A DNA stretch of 64,000 nucleotides, from positions 1 through 64,000 of the forward strand of contig JAAXIC010000017.1 of the NCBI GenBank assembly GCA_012270555.1. The letters run 5' to 3'. The DNA comes from Chloroflexota bacterium (GTDB lineage: Bacteria > Chloroflexota > UBA11872 > VXOZ01). The first letter of the stretch is position 1. The number at the start of each line of letters is the position of its first letter. The notes under the pieces are model-generated. The model was not told the DNA's origin. It saw nothing but the letters and a program-made list of their open reading frames with translations, and searched no databases. A program made the position numbers and the translations under genes. Below, piece by piece: positions 18,937-29,844 of this stretch.

Positions 18937-19974
18937 TCACTCCCAGTTGAGATCGATCTCGTGGGCGGTCTCGATGAAGCGCCGCACGAGTTCAACGGTT
19001 GCGGCTACGTCCTGCTTGTTCACCATCTCGTTGACCGTATGCACGTAGCGTGTCGGGGTGGAGATGGTAATGGCAGGCACGCCGTCGCGCGTCCGCTGAA
19101 TCGCGCCGCCGTCCGTGCCGCCGCGCGGGAGGATTTCCATCTGGTAGTTGATCTCGTTTTCATCGCAGATCTTGCGGCAGTGCGCCACGAGGCGCGGATC
19201 GCAAATGAGTGACGAATCCATGATCTTGATCGCGGTGCCGTCACCGAGTTGCGAAACACGGTCCGCTTCTGTGCTGCCGGGTATGTCCACGGCCAGGGTC
19301 GAATCAAGCGCCAGGCCGATGTCGGGTTCCACGCCAAAGGCCGCCACCGTCGCCCCGCGCAAACCGACTTCCTCTTGCGACGATGCCACCGCATAGACCT
19401 CAGCCGCGTGCTCCCCGAGGCCGCGAATGGCCTCGATCATGACGTAGACGCTCACCCGGTCGTCCATAGCGGGGGACACCATGACGTCACCGAGGTCGTC
19501 GCACGTGCGGTCGAAGGTGATGGGGGTGCCGAGGGGAACGAGCTCTTTCGTCCGCTCGCCCGAAAGTCCCACGTCAACGAACAGGTCATCCAGCTTCAGC
19601 GCCTTGCCTCTTTCAGACTCGTCGAGCAGATGCGTAGGCTTAGTCGCGGGCATGAGCACGCCGGTGAGTTCCTCTTGGCCGTGCACCCGGACCCGCTGCG
19701 CCACCAACGTCCGCGGGTCGAAGCCGCCGACGGGCTGCAGGCGAATGAAGCCGTTCTCGTCGATGTGCCGGGCCATAAAGCCGATCTGGTCCATGTGGGC
19801 GGCGATCATGACTCTGGGGCCGCCCTGCCCCTGGCGATAGGCAATCAAGTTACCCAAGGCGTCAACGCGCAGATCGGTCGCCAGCGGCTTGAGCTCGTCG
19901 TAAATGACTCCCCGGATCGGGTCCTCTCGGCTGGGGATGCCCGGGGTCTCGCAGAGTCGTTTCAAGAGTTCCAT
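18937..19974 (-). CDS. M42 family metallopeptidase (glutamyl/endoglucanase-type aminopeptidase)
   Basis: ETPGIPSREDPIR, MIAAHMDQIGFMARHIDENGFIRLQPVGG, AMDDRVS, SSQEEVGLRGA, GGTDGGAIQ. Confidence 0.92.
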   Translation of the reverse strand: MELLKRLCETPGIPSREDPIRGVIYDELKPLATDLRVDALGNLIAYRQGQGGPRVMIAAHMDQIGFMARHIDENGFIRLQPVGGFDPRTLVAQRVRVHGQEELTGVLMPATKPTHLLDESERGKALKLDDLFVDVGLSGERTKELVPLGTPITFDRTCDDLGDVMVSPAMDDRVSVYVMIEAIRGLGEHAAEVYAVASSQEEVGLRGATVAAFGVEPDIGLALDSTLAVDIPGSTEADRVSQLGDGTAIKIMDSSLICDPRLVAHCRKICDENEINYQMEILPRGGTDGGAIQRTRDGVPAITISTPTRYVHTVNEMVNKQDVAATVELVRRFIETAHEIDLNWE

Positions 19975-20233
19975 GCAATCGCGCTCCTTACGCTAACCAC
20001 GCAAATGTGACGAGTTTCTTTCAACATTCCTTTGTAGTGTAAACCAGGTTCTCACACAACTGCCAGAGTGGTTACTCACAGTCAGGTCGTTATGGCAAGA
20101 GTCACGGGTCTCGTGGCCGCAACTGAGTCCTCTTGGGCAGACGCAACTGTCTTGGCGCAAGGCTAGGGCATGAAGCCGCCGGTTCGCAGTGCTTAAGGCG
20201 CATTCGGTATGATAGTGGAGTGATACCCCGCAT

Positions 20234-21256
20234 GTGTTGAGAGATACCATCATCGCGCCCGCAACTTTCTCCTCGTCCCAGCCAAATGACCTAGCAGAAG
20301 GCCCCACATCCTCTTTCTGGCGGCGGCTCTTAAGTCCGAGGACACTCTTTTCCTTTCTCATTGCGCTCGCGCTATTGGTCGCGCTCTGGCGCATGGTGGG
20401 CTTGGATTGGCGCGGGGTCTGGTCGGAGATACAGCAAATAGACGTAAAGATCTATTTGCTGGCTCTTCTTGTGTACTACACCACGCTCATTCCGCGCGCG
20501 CTGCGCTGGCGGCGCATGCTGTTCAATCTGGGTCATCGGGTGTCGTTGCGCTTGCTGGGCGAGGTGATCTTCCTCTCCTGGTTCATCAATCATCTTATTC
20601 CCGCCAAGATGGGGGACTTGTATCGCGGGCTTGTCCTGCGCCGGAGAGAGGACATCTCCTTTGCGCTCGCGACGGGCAGCGTGCTTGCGGAGCGCGCGGT
20701 TGACATTCTCGCGCTCTTCGCTGTGGCTACGATTACTGCGCTGCTCTTCGTGCGCGGGAGGCTGCTCACCGAGATGCAGGGAGTGCTCTTGGGGGCAGCC
20801 ATCGTGGTTGTGATCATGGTCGGTGGTTTGTTCGTCTTGTGGCGTCTGGATAGCACGCTTTTGGCCCGCTTTCCGCTCAGTTTGGGTGAGCGGTTCGAGC
20901 GCTTGCAGCGCGGCATCTTTACGTCAGTCCGCCCGCTGTGGCTCATGCTGCTGTTGACGGTGCTGGTGTGGGCCGCAGAGGCCGGGCGCTTCTTGCTGGT
21001 GGCAAACGCTTTGGGTGTATCCCTGGCATTGCCGCAGTTGCTCTTTGTGTTTGCGGCCGGCGCCCTCTTGCTCGCGGCCCCAACGCCCGGCGGCCTCGGC
21101 GCGGTGGAAGGGGGTATGGTGGGAGTCATGCTCTTGCTCGACGTGCCGGTTGAGACGGCCGCGGCGGTGGCGTTCCTCGACCGGCTCATCAGTTACTGGC
21201 TGGTGCTCATTCCCGGGGCGGGCTACTATTTCACACACGCCCGATTGAGGCTGTGA
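20234..21256 (+). CDS. Lysylphosphatidylglycerol synthase TM / UPF0104-like flippase family membrane protein
   Basis: Multiple TM helices; RALRWRRML, NHLIPAKMGDLYRGLVLRR, PTPGGLGAVEGGMVGVMLL. Confidence 0.82.
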   Translation: MLRDTIIAPATFSSSQPNDLAEGPTSSFWRRLLSPRTLFSFLIALALLVALWRMVGLDWRGVWSEIQQIDVKIYLLALLVYYTTLIPRALRWRRMLFNLGHRVSLRLLGEVIFLSWFINHLIPAKMGDLYRGLVLRRREDISFALATGSVLAERAVDILALFAVATITALLFVRGRLLTEMQGVLLGAAIVVVIMVGGLFVLWRLDSTLLARFPLSLGERFERLQRGIFTSVRPLWLMLLLTVLVWAAEAGRFLLVANALGVSLALPQLLFVFAAGALLLAAPTPGGLGAVEGGMVGVMLLLDVPVETAAAVAFLDRLISYWLVLIPGAGYYFTHARLRL

Positions 21257-21413
21257 GCCCGGGTATCGCTGACTCTTGAGGGTGTCCCACCCGAGCGGTT
21301 TAGCGTGCAGGCACGTGTGCAGTGATTGCGTGCAACGGGTCTCGGTGGCAGATCAGTAGAATTGCGATGTAGGAAATCGGGCAGTATTCGAGCAGGCTGG
21401 AGTTCCTTGCGTT

Positions 21414-22544
21414 ATGAGAGTAGGGGTCGACTTCACGGGAGCGCTGCAGGCGGCCGGTATCGGTAGATATACGTGGTCGCTTGTCCGCGCGCTCATCGCA
21501 CAGTGTCCTGCCGACGAGTTCACACTATTGACGCCGCGAAACCCCGCCGGCCACTGGCAGCGTCTCAACGCGCCTAACGCGAAGTATCGGCATCTGCCGC
21601 TATCGGAGCGCACGCTGAAGCGTGTCTGGCATCGCTTGCGTCTGCCGCTGTTTGCCGACCTGCTCATGGGCGGGGCTGATGTCTTCTATGCGCCGGATTT
21701 TGTCTTGCCTCCCCTGTGGCGCGCGCCTGGCGTCATAACCGTCCACGATGTGTCGTACCGCCTCTTTCCTGATTCATACCCGGATTCCTTGCGCTCATAC
21801 TTGGAAGCCGTTGTGCCGCGCAACGTGGCGCGCGCGGACTTGGTCCTTGTGGATTCTGCGGCTACCCAGCGGGATTTGATAGCGACGTATGAAGTTGATC
21901 CGGCGAAAGTCGAAGTGCTCTATTGCGGTGTTGACCCGGTCTTTCAGCCTCAAGACTCGCGCGCCGCGCGTCAGGCAGTGCGCCAACGATACGGTATTGA
22001 GGAGCCATACTTTCTTTCGGTGGGCACAATCCAGCCGCGCAAGAACATCGCGCGCATCGTCGCGGCCTTGCGCGGAGTCGTTGAGAACGGTCTGCCGCAT
22101 CATCTGGTGCACGTGGGGCAACCGGGCTGGCTCTATGAGCCGATTTTCGCTGCGCCCCGTGAACACCACGTCTCCGATCGGGTGCACTTTCTGACAGGCG
22201 TAGATTCTGATGAAGACCTCGCGACGCTCTACTGCGGGGCCACGGCGTTCGTCTTTCCCAGCCTCCATGAGGGTTTCGGCATCCCGGTGCTCGAAGCCAT
22301 GGCATGCGGGACGCCGGTGATTACTGCAAACGTCTCGTCTCTGCCTGAGGTTGCGGGTGAGGCTGCGATTCTCGTGGACCCTACCAACGTCAGCGCGATT
22401 GGCGAGGCGCTGGTAGAACTCGCGGCAAATGAGGGCTTGCGCGCACAGCTTGTCGCCGCTGGCAGAGCGCGCGCCGCAGAGTTCACCTGGCAGCGCGCGG
22501 CGGAGGAGATGCGTGCGCACTTGGCGAGAGTGGCACAAAGCTAG
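21414..22544 (+). CDS. Glycosyltransferase family 1/4 (GT4-type)
   Basis: FLSVGTIQPRKNIARIVAAL, FPSLHEGFGIPVLEAMACGTPVITANVSSLPEVAGEAAILVDP. Confidence 0.93.
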   Translation: MRVGVDFTGALQAAGIGRYTWSLVRALIAQCPADEFTLLTPRNPAGHWQRLNAPNAKYRHLPLSERTLKRVWHRLRLPLFADLLMGGADVFYAPDFVLPPLWRAPGVITVHDVSYRLFPDSYPDSLRSYLEAVVPRNVARADLVLVDSAATQRDLIATYEVDPAKVEVLYCGVDPVFQPQDSRAARQAVRQRYGIEEPYFLSVGTIQPRKNIARIVAALRGVVENGLPHHLVHVGQPGWLYEPIFAAPREHHVSDRVHFLTGVDSDEDLATLYCGATAFVFPSLHEGFGIPVLEAMACGTPVITANVSSLPEVAGEAAILVDPTNVSAIGEALVELAANEGLRAQLVAAGRARAAEFTWQRAAEEMRAHLARVAQS

Positions 22545-22828
22545 ACCTGGACCAAGAGGGGTGGGCCTTTTGGGGCTATGCGTGGGCAAGAGGAAGGTAG
22601 GGAAGGTGCAATGAAACTAACAGTAGGCGGCAAGTGGGAATACGCGCGTCTGGTATAATGTGTCGAGGTGGATTTCATCTCTCGCTCACCCCACGCGCAG
22701 CACCCATGTCATGCTTCTGCTTGCGGCGCGTGTATTGGCAGGAACCTCTCGCAACCAAGGCCTCCAACTGAATTTGCGCGCGCCTGGCGCCGCCGTTGCG
22801 GGGGTCGAGAGGAGGTAGCTGGAACAAA

Positions 22829-24577
22829 ATGGGCAGCGTTGGTCTCAGACGTTGGCATGTTCGATTGTTGCTGGCTCTCTGGTGTCTCACGCTCTTTCCG
22901 ACGCCGCTTCTTGCGAGCACCCAGGTGAGAAGCTCCGTCGCTGCTGATCCCATCGTCCATGGCGCAATGCTCCGCTACTTCAAGCAGATGGGAGGCGAGG
23001 CCGTACTCGGTGCTCCGCTGACGAATGAGCTACAAGAAGACGGTCTTGTCGTCCAATACTTTGAAAACGCCCGGTTGGAGTGGTGGCCGCGGCGCAATGA
23101 GGTGCGTCTCAGTCCGCTGGGCCGCTTGCTCTACCCGCATTGGCGGTTCTTTGCCGGGGAAGAAGCGGTTAAGCAAACGTCGGCACAACAGTACTTTCCT
23201 GAGACCGGGCATGCGGTCCGCTTCGCGTTCCTTGAGTTCTTCCAAAAACACGGCGGTGTTAAGACTTTTGGGTTGCCAATCTCCGGTATGTTGCCGGCTG
23301 ACGACGATTGGCACAATGCCGTCCAGTATTTCGAGCGGGCTGTCTTTCGCTACGATCCGACGAAAGCCGGCACGCCCGGTCAGGTTCAGCTTGCCCCGCT
23401 GGGACGCGCGTTTCTCGTCTTGCGTGATCCTTCACAGCAGGTTCCGGTTCAGCCTGAACGGACCGGCCGCTCTTCCGGGCCTAAGCTTATGACACAAGTC
23501 GCGCTTTTCTATGACCCCAATCTCGACTACGTCCTCTCATTGGCAAAAGCCGCCGGGTTTACGGGCATCAAGCAGCAGGTACCGTGGAAGGCGATAGAGA
23601 CCAGGCCCGGCGGGTATATATGGGGACAGGTAGACCGCATCGTCGAGGCGGCAAATCGGCATGGGTTGGACGTACTCCTAAGTGTCTACGCGGCGCCTCT
23701 CTGGTTGCGCCGGGTGCAGCCCGCTGGCGACCGGATTGACGGGCCGGAATCGCCCGAAGGAATATCGGCACAAGAGGTGTGGGAACTGCATAGGAGATTT
23801 CACAATGGCCCGCCGGCAGACTTTGGCGATTACGGGGACTTCATGGAACTCATTGCTTCCCGCTACGGCGACAAAGTGCAGGCGTATGAGCTTTGGAACG
23901 AGCCGAACTTAGCCGGCAATTGGGACGGTAGAGTTGCCCCGGGAGAGTTCGTCGAGCTTGTTGCCGTGGGTTACCGGGGCGTGAAACGTGGCAATCCTAA
24001 CGCCACCGTCATCGCCGGTGGTTTAGGTCCCACGGGGGTAAATATCGAGGGCGTGGCCATGGATGACGTGCGCTACCTTGAGGCCATGTACCAGTACCGC
24101 GACGGCATGATTCGCAACTACTTCGACGCGCTCGGGGTGCATTCCTACGGCTACAACAACGCGCCAAACGACACGCCGGACAATTACACGACTGCGAGCA
24201 CCACGTACAAGGATCACTGGTCGTTCTTCTTTCGCCGCTTCGAGCAACACTGGGAAGTGCTGCAAAGGCATGGTGACACCGGGAAGAGGATTTGGATGAC
24301 TGAGATGGGATGGACAACGCACAACCTCCACCCCGAGTTCGCTTTTGGGGACGATGTCTCTGAAGAGGATCAGGCGCGATTCCTGGTCGAGGCCTATCAA
24401 CTGGTCAAGGAGCGGTATTGGTACGTAGAAGGGATGGTGGTGTTCAACCTGAACTTTGCCAATCAAGTCTTGGCAGGTCAGGTCGCGCCAACGGACAGTG
24501 CGGTTGCCTTTTCCATCCTGGATAAGAACCTCCAGCCGCGTCCAGCGTATTTGGCACTGCAGGCACTTGAGAAATAG
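22829..24577 (+). CDS. Secreted glycoside-hydrolase-like protein with N-terminal LGFP-like repeats
   Basis: Signal peptide; GAPLTNELQEDGLVVQYFENARLEW...LSPLGRLL and TFGLPISGML...VQYFERAVFRY...LAPLGRAFL; YELWNEPNLAGNWDG and TEMGWTTH of a TIM-barrel GH. Confidence 0.8.
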   Translation: MGSVGLRRWHVRLLLALWCLTLFPTPLLASTQVRSSVAADPIVHGAMLRYFKQMGGEAVLGAPLTNELQEDGLVVQYFENARLEWWPRRNEVRLSPLGRLLYPHWRFFAGEEAVKQTSAQQYFPETGHAVRFAFLEFFQKHGGVKTFGLPISGMLPADDDWHNAVQYFERAVFRYDPTKAGTPGQVQLAPLGRAFLVLRDPSQQVPVQPERTGRSSGPKLMTQVALFYDPNLDYVLSLAKAAGFTGIKQQVPWKAIETRPGGYIWGQVDRIVEAANRHGLDVLLSVYAAPLWLRRVQPAGDRIDGPESPEGISAQEVWELHRRFHNGPPADFGDYGDFMELIASRYGDKVQAYELWNEPNLAGNWDGRVAPGEFVELVAVGYRGVKRGNPNATVIAGGLGPTGVNIEGVAMDDVRYLEAMYQYRDGMIRNYFDALGVHSYGYNNAPNDTPDNYTTASTTYKDHWSFFFRRFEQHWEVLQRHGDTGKRIWMTEMGWTTHNLHPEFAFGDDVSEEDQARFLVEAYQLVKERYWYVEGMVVFNLNFANQVLAGQVAPTDSAVAFSILDKNLQPRPAYLALQALEK

Positions 24578-24588
24578 TTTGTGCCCCT

Positions 24589-25719
24589 ATGGAAATCGCC
24601 GTCAATGGGTATTTCCTCAACGTGCACCACACCGGCAGCGGGCAGTACGCATACCATCTGCTGCGGGCGCTGCAGAAGCGCAGCGGCGACTTGCGGCTGA
24701 CGGTGCACGTGCCCTACTTCTCCCGCAACACGATGCGTCCGGTTGGCGGCATCCGCGCGCGCGCGCCGCTGGCCGGGCTGTTGGGCGCCGGCAACCTGGC
24801 AAAACTCTGGTGGGAACAGGCAACGTGGCCGCGCCAGACTGCCAAGCTTGGCGAGGGCGTAGTCGGCCACGTACCCTATTTCGCGCCGCCGCACTACCAC
24901 AGCTTCCCGCTGGTTGCGACGATTCACGATCTCATCCCGGTTGTATTGCCCGAGTACCGGGGGAACTTCCTCGTGCGGCTCTACACGAGTCTTGTCATGG
25001 CGGCGGCGCACAAGGCGGACGCCATCATCACGGATTCTGAGGCTGCGAAGCGTGACGTGCTTGAACATCTCAAACTGGATGAAGAAGACGTGCACGTCGT
25101 GCATCTGGCCGCCGACGCGCGCTTCTCGCCAGATATTCCCGCGGAAGACGTGCAGGCGGTGCGACGCCGCTACGATCTGCCGGAGCGTTTTCTCTTCTAC
25201 CTTGGCGGTCTGGACGTGCGCAAGAACCTCGGGGTACTGTTCTCTGCGCTGAGTAGATTGCCTGAAGAAGTCTCGCTCGTTATTGCCGGCCGCACCCGCC
25301 ACGGTAAAGCCGCGCTCTTTCCCGATTGGGTAGGCCGGGCCACCGCATCGGATATTGGGCATCGCGTACGATTCCTGGGGGGTGTCCCCGAAGCGGACAA
25401 GCCACTCTTGTACCGCGCCGCGACTACGTTCGTCTTTCCCTCGCGCTACGAGGGCTTTGGCCTCGACCCGCTGGAAGCGATGGCTTGCGGTACGCCGGTC
25501 GTGTGCAGCAATGCAACATCGTTGCCGGAGGTAGTGGGGGACGGCGGAATCCTGGTAGACCCCGACGACACTGACGCCTGGGCCGCAGCTATCGGACGCC
25601 TGTGGCAGTCTGAAAAGGAGCGTGCCCACTTTGCCGAGGGAGCGCTGGCGCGCGCACGGTCATTCTCGTGGGACCGCACCGCCGCGCAGACGATTGCGGT
25701 CTATGAAAAGGTGCGCTGA
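24589..25719 (+). CDS. Glycosyltransferase (GT4-type)
   Basis: FLFYLGGLDVRKNLGVLFSAL, FPSRYEGFGLDPLEAMACGTPVVCSNATSLPEVVGDGGILVDP. Confidence 0.93.
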   Translation: MEIAVNGYFLNVHHTGSGQYAYHLLRALQKRSGDLRLTVHVPYFSRNTMRPVGGIRARAPLAGLLGAGNLAKLWWEQATWPRQTAKLGEGVVGHVPYFAPPHYHSFPLVATIHDLIPVVLPEYRGNFLVRLYTSLVMAAAHKADAIITDSEAAKRDVLEHLKLDEEDVHVVHLAADARFSPDIPAEDVQAVRRRYDLPERFLFYLGGLDVRKNLGVLFSALSRLPEEVSLVIAGRTRHGKAALFPDWVGRATASDIGHRVRFLGGVPEADKPLLYRAATTFVFPSRYEGFGLDPLEAMACGTPVVCSNATSLPEVVGDGGILVDPDDTDAWAAAIGRLWQSEKERAHFAEGALARARSFSWDRTAAQTIAVYEKVR

Positions 25720-26876
25720 TGCGAGTCCTCTACATATCCAAGGCCCTCGTGGTGGGCACCTACCAGCGCAAGCTGGAAGAGATCGCCAAGTTTCCGGATG
25801 TCGAGCTGCGGGCCATCGTGCCCCCCTATTGGCGGGAAGGCGAGTATCGCCAGGTGTTGGAACCCCGCTACACGTCTGGGTACGAATTGGTGGCCGAGCA
25901 CATGCGCTTCAACGGTCACTACCACCTGCATTACTATCCCAACCTCCGGCGCCACCTTCTCGAGTGGCAGCCCGACGTGGTGCACGTCGATGAAGAACCG
26001 TATAACTTTGCCACCGCGCACGCGATCTGGCAGGCGCGGCGCGTGGGCGCCAAGACAGTCTTCTTCGCATGGCAAAACATCTACCGCATATATCCTCCTC
26101 CCTTCTATTTCATTGAACTCTATTCCCTATTGAAGTCCCATGCCGCGCAAGCTGGTACCCGTCAGGCTCAGGAAGTGCTGCGCCGCAAGCGCTTCTCATA
26201 CCCCTCAGCGGTCTTTCCGCAATTCGGTGTGGATGCAGCGCTCTTTTCTCCGGACCCTCATTCGAGCGACGACGATGATGTCTTTAGGATTGGTTACGTG
26301 GGTCGGCTTGTGCCGGCGAAAGGCATTCATGTGCTGCTTGCGGCTGCCGCGCGGCTATCCTTTCCATACCAACTGCAACTCATTGGAACCGGCCCGGCGG
26401 AAGCACCATTGCGATCGCACGCGAATTCTCTGGGCATCCAGGATCGCGTAGAATTTGTCGGTCAGGTACCGAGTAGTGAAATGCCGGCATACTACCGCGC
26501 TATGCACGTCTGCGTCTTGCCCTCGCTCACCACGCCGAACTGGAAGGAGCAGTTTGGACGCGTACTCATTGAAGCGATGGCATGCGGCGTGCCCGTCGTG
26601 GGTTCTGAATCGGGAGAGATACCGGAAATCGTTGGCAGCGACGATGACGAACCCGGCGGCAGGACATTTCCCGAGGGCGATGCAGAAACACTCGCCAACA
26701 TATTGACTGAACTGCATGGCGACCCCTCGCTGTGTCGTGACTACGGCGCACAAGGCCGCGAGCGGGTCCTCCGTGAGTTCACGCAGGAGCGCATTGCGGC
26801 AAAGACCGTGCGCATGTATCGCCAGTTGACCCACGGCCTGCTATACACCGCACAGCAGGAGAGTACCCGGCCCTAG
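25719..26876 (+). CDS. Glycosyltransferase (GT4-type)
   Basis: IGYVGRLVPAKGIHVLLAAA, GRVLIEAMACGVPVVGSESGEIPEIVG; start overlaps upstream stop. Confidence 0.92.
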   Translation: MRVLYISKALVVGTYQRKLEEIAKFPDVELRAIVPPYWREGEYRQVLEPRYTSGYELVAEHMRFNGHYHLHYYPNLRRHLLEWQPDVVHVDEEPYNFATAHAIWQARRVGAKTVFFAWQNIYRIYPPPFYFIELYSLLKSHAAQAGTRQAQEVLRRKRFSYPSAVFPQFGVDAALFSPDPHSSDDDDVFRIGYVGRLVPAKGIHVLLAAAARLSFPYQLQLIGTGPAEAPLRSHANSLGIQDRVEFVGQVPSSEMPAYYRAMHVCVLPSLTTPNWKEQFGRVLIEAMACGVPVVGSESGEIPEIVGSDDDEPGGRTFPEGDAETLANILTELHGDPSLCRDYGAQGRERVLREFTQERIAAKTVRMYRQLTHGLLYTAQQESTRP

Positions 26877-27247
26877 TGTTCCGCCATTCGTCCGTGAAGA
26901 AGGCTGTATGTAGTTGTGATGAGGGCTCTCTAGCCAGTCAAGAAGACCAACGATGTTCCCGTGCGTTGAGGCCTCTGTTCGCGCTGATGTGCATTCCATA
27001 ACCCTTAGGCGGCGATTGTGGGTCGCCCCTGCCGCAGGCAAGGGTGCTATACGGACTCTCCGCGCTGCCTGCTAAGGTATAATCGAACCGCAATGCAATC
27101 CGTGAAGTTTGAGAACCGTCAGGCGGTCATGGGCAATGCCGGTAGCTCTGGCGGCTTTGCAACCGCTGATGCCGAGGGTTCTCGCGCTTGCAGATACCAA
27201 GCAGCGGTATTCTCATTCGCTGGGATGCCACAGATAGGTGAGTAGCC

Positions 27248-28075
27248 GTGAAAGTTGGATTGCTCTACCATCCCGGACGCGAGCAAGCGCAGGCGCTCGC
27301 CTCAGTTCTGCACACCGTCATTCAAAAGGAAGGGCACGAGGCCTGGCACGTTCCGGTGGAAGCGGAGGCGGAGTGGCACGAGCGCATCCCTAGTACCGAC
27401 CTCCTCTTTACGCTTGGAGGAGACGGCAGCATATTGCGGGCGGCTCCGCTCTGTGCCCGGAATGACGTGCCCATCGTCGGGGTAAAGTTCGGACGGCTCG
27501 GTTTTCTGTCTGAATTGTTGCCGGCAGAAGCAATCCAGACGTTGCCGCGCATTCTGAATCAGGAATACTGGATTGAAGAGCGTTCGATGCTTGACTGTCA
27601 GATCGAAGGCGAGGCCCAGAACACTATTGCACTCAATGAGGCTGTGATTACGCAAGGGCACGTACGGCGCGTACTGGACATAAAGGTGTGGATTGACGAT
27701 GCGTTTCTCGCCGACTACGTGGCGGACGGCCTCATGATTTCCACTGCCACGGGATCGACGGCCTATTCGATGGTGGCGGGAGGGCCGATCCTCCACCCTG
27801 AGGTGCGGAATATGCTCATCACGCCCATGTGCGTCCTGCGGGGTCCAACGACACCGTTCGTCCTGCGCCAGTCGGCGCGCCTGCGTCTACAGGTATTCCA
27901 TCAGCATGAAGCCGTGGTTACCATCGACGGGCTGCCGGTCGGCGATCTGGCCAATGAAGGGATGATGCATCTGACAACCGCGACCCAAACCTGCAAGTTC
28001 GCTCGCGTGCAGGAGCGCACCTACTTCTACGAAACACTGGTGCACAAGCTGCGTATTCCCCTCGAAAACTCCTAG
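27248..28075 (+). CDS. nadK: NAD(+)/NADH kinase
   Basis: LFTLGGDGSILRAAP, GVKFGRLGFLSEL, NEAVITQG, ADGLMISTATGSTAYSMVAGGPILHPE. Confidence 0.95.
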   Translation: MKVGLLYHPGREQAQALASVLHTVIQKEGHEAWHVPVEAEAEWHERIPSTDLLFTLGGDGSILRAAPLCARNDVPIVGVKFGRLGFLSELLPAEAIQTLPRILNQEYWIEERSMLDCQIEGEAQNTIALNEAVITQGHVRRVLDIKVWIDDAFLADYVADGLMISTATGSTAYSMVAGGPILHPEVRNMLITPMCVLRGPTTPFVLRQSARLRLQVFHQHEAVVTIDGLPVGDLANEGMMHLTTATQTCKFARVQERTYFYETLVHKLRIPLENS

Positions 28076-28083
28076 GATGCGCC

Positions 28084-29844
28084 ATGCTGGAGCGCTTGGA
28101 AATCAAAGACTTCGCCCTGATAGACGAAGTCCAGGTCGAGTTTGGCGCTGGGTTCAATGTCCTCACCGGTGAGACCGGCGCCGGCAAGTCGATCGTCATC
28201 GACGCCATCGGCGCGCTGCTCGGTAACCGCGTGGGTGCTGCCGAGGTGCGCAGCGGCGCGAAAACCGCCCGGATAGCAGGCACATTCGCGCTGCCCGCCA
28301 GCCTCCCCGATCTTGAAGAGACTTTGCAGGAAGTCGGCGTGTCCCCGGACGATGGAGGCCGGCTGCTGCTCTCGCGGGAGATCGCGGCCTCCGGCCGCAC
28401 CACGGCGCGCATTCAAGGCCGCGCTCTGCCTGTAGGCGTGTTGCAGCAAGTGGCGGGATTGCTGGTGGACATTCACGGCCAAGGCGAGAATCTTTCGCTG
28501 CTTCGTTCTAAAGTACAGTTGGATTTCCTTGACCGCTTTGCCGGACTAAGCGAACTGCGGCAGCAGGTAACGCAGAGTTTCCACACGTTGCGGACTGTAC
28601 AGTCCGAGCTACAGCATCTGCAGCGGGACAAACGGGAGATGGCGCAGCGGGCCGACTTGTTGGCTTTTCAGGTCCAGGAGATCGCCGAGGCGGGTCTTTC
28701 TCCTGGTGAAGAGGAAGAGCTGCGTACCGAATTCCGACGCTTGCGCCACGGTGCAGAGCTCGTGGACCTAACTGGCAGAATCCTCGACGCGCTCAGTGAC
28801 GCTGCGGAGCCCGCCCGGCCTGCCAGCGCGTGGTTGGGCGAGGCAGTCAGGGACCTGCAACACCTGACCGAGCTCGATCCAGAAGCAGCGGACTATCTCC
28901 AGACCGGCCAGGAGATCGCGGCGCAAGTGGAGGAACTGGTGGCCGACGTGCGGCGCTATGCCACCGGTTTGGAAGTAGAACCGGGCCGCATGTTGGAAGT
29001 GGAGGCGCGGCTCGACATAATTGATAACCTGAAGCGGAAGTATGGCGATACCGTTGCCGAGATTCTGCAGTACGCCGATGAAGCGGCAGTAGAACTATCC
29101 CGCCTGCAATCGAGTGAAGACCGCGCGGAAGGTCTCGTCAACGAAGAGCAGCGGCTACGCGGTGAACTAAGCGCAACTGCCGCCGAACTTTCAGAGAAAC
29201 GGAAGATTGCCGTGAAAGAGTTGGCGGCTGCCGTGCATGAAGAACTGACTCTGCTGGGGATGCCGAACATGGCGTTCGACGCGGCCGTGACGCAGGAGGA
29301 AGTGCCGCACGGGCTCTCTGTTGAGACCGAAGAAGGGCCGCGGTCACTGCAATACGGGCCAACGGGTATTGATACCGTTGCCTTCCTCATCAGCCCAAAT
29401 CGCGGCGAGCCGCTGAAACCCCTGGCGGCAATTGCCTCCGGCGGCGAGGCTTCCCGCCTCTTGCTTGCGCTGAAGTCGGCGCTGGCTCACGCCGATGAAA
29501 CGCCGGTCCTGGTCTTCGACGAGATCGAAATTGGCGTCGGCGGCCGCAGCGGGGCCGTGCTGGGAGAGAAAATGTGGAGTCTTGTGGAAAACCATCAAGT
29601 GATTTGCGTGACACACTTGCCACAAGTGGCCGCCTATGCCGACCACCACTGCTTTGTCCACAAGGCAACCAACGGCAGCCGCACGCTCACGCGCGTCGAA
29701 ACCTTGTCGGCGGAGCAGCAGGTGGATGAGTTGGTGGCGATGAGTGGCTCCTCCGGTGCCGCAGCAGAGCGCAGCATGCGGGAACTGCTGACCCGGGCGC
29801 AACGGTGGAAAGTCCAGCAGGCGGGCGCCCTCGTCCCACGCTGA
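28084..29844 (+). CDS. recN: DNA repair protein RecN
   Basis: MLERLEIKDFALIDEVQVEFGAGFNVLTGETGAGKSIVIDAIGALLG, DIHGQGENLSLL, IASGGEASRLLLALKSAL, VFDEIEIGVGGRSGAVLGEKM; follows nadK. Confidence 0.96.
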   Translation: MLERLEIKDFALIDEVQVEFGAGFNVLTGETGAGKSIVIDAIGALLGNRVGAAEVRSGAKTARIAGTFALPASLPDLEETLQEVGVSPDDGGRLLLSREIAASGRTTARIQGRALPVGVLQQVAGLLVDIHGQGENLSLLRSKVQLDFLDRFAGLSELRQQVTQSFHTLRTVQSELQHLQRDKREMAQRADLLAFQVQEIAEAGLSPGEEEELRTEFRRLRHGAELVDLTGRILDALSDAAEPARPASAWLGEAVRDLQHLTELDPEAADYLQTGQEIAAQVEELVADVRRYATGLEVEPGRMLEVEARLDIIDNLKRKYGDTVAEILQYADEAAVELSRLQSSEDRAEGLVNEEQRLRGELSATAAELSEKRKIAVKELAAAVHEELTLLGMPNMAFDAAVTQEEVPHGLSVETEEGPRSLQYGPTGIDTVAFLISPNRGEPLKPLAAIASGGEASRLLLALKSALAHADETPVLVFDEIEIGVGGRSGAVLGEKMWSLVENHQVICVTHLPQVAAYADHHCFVHKATNGSRTLTRVETLSAEQQVDELVAMSGSSGAAAERSMRELLTRAQRWKVQQAGALVPR

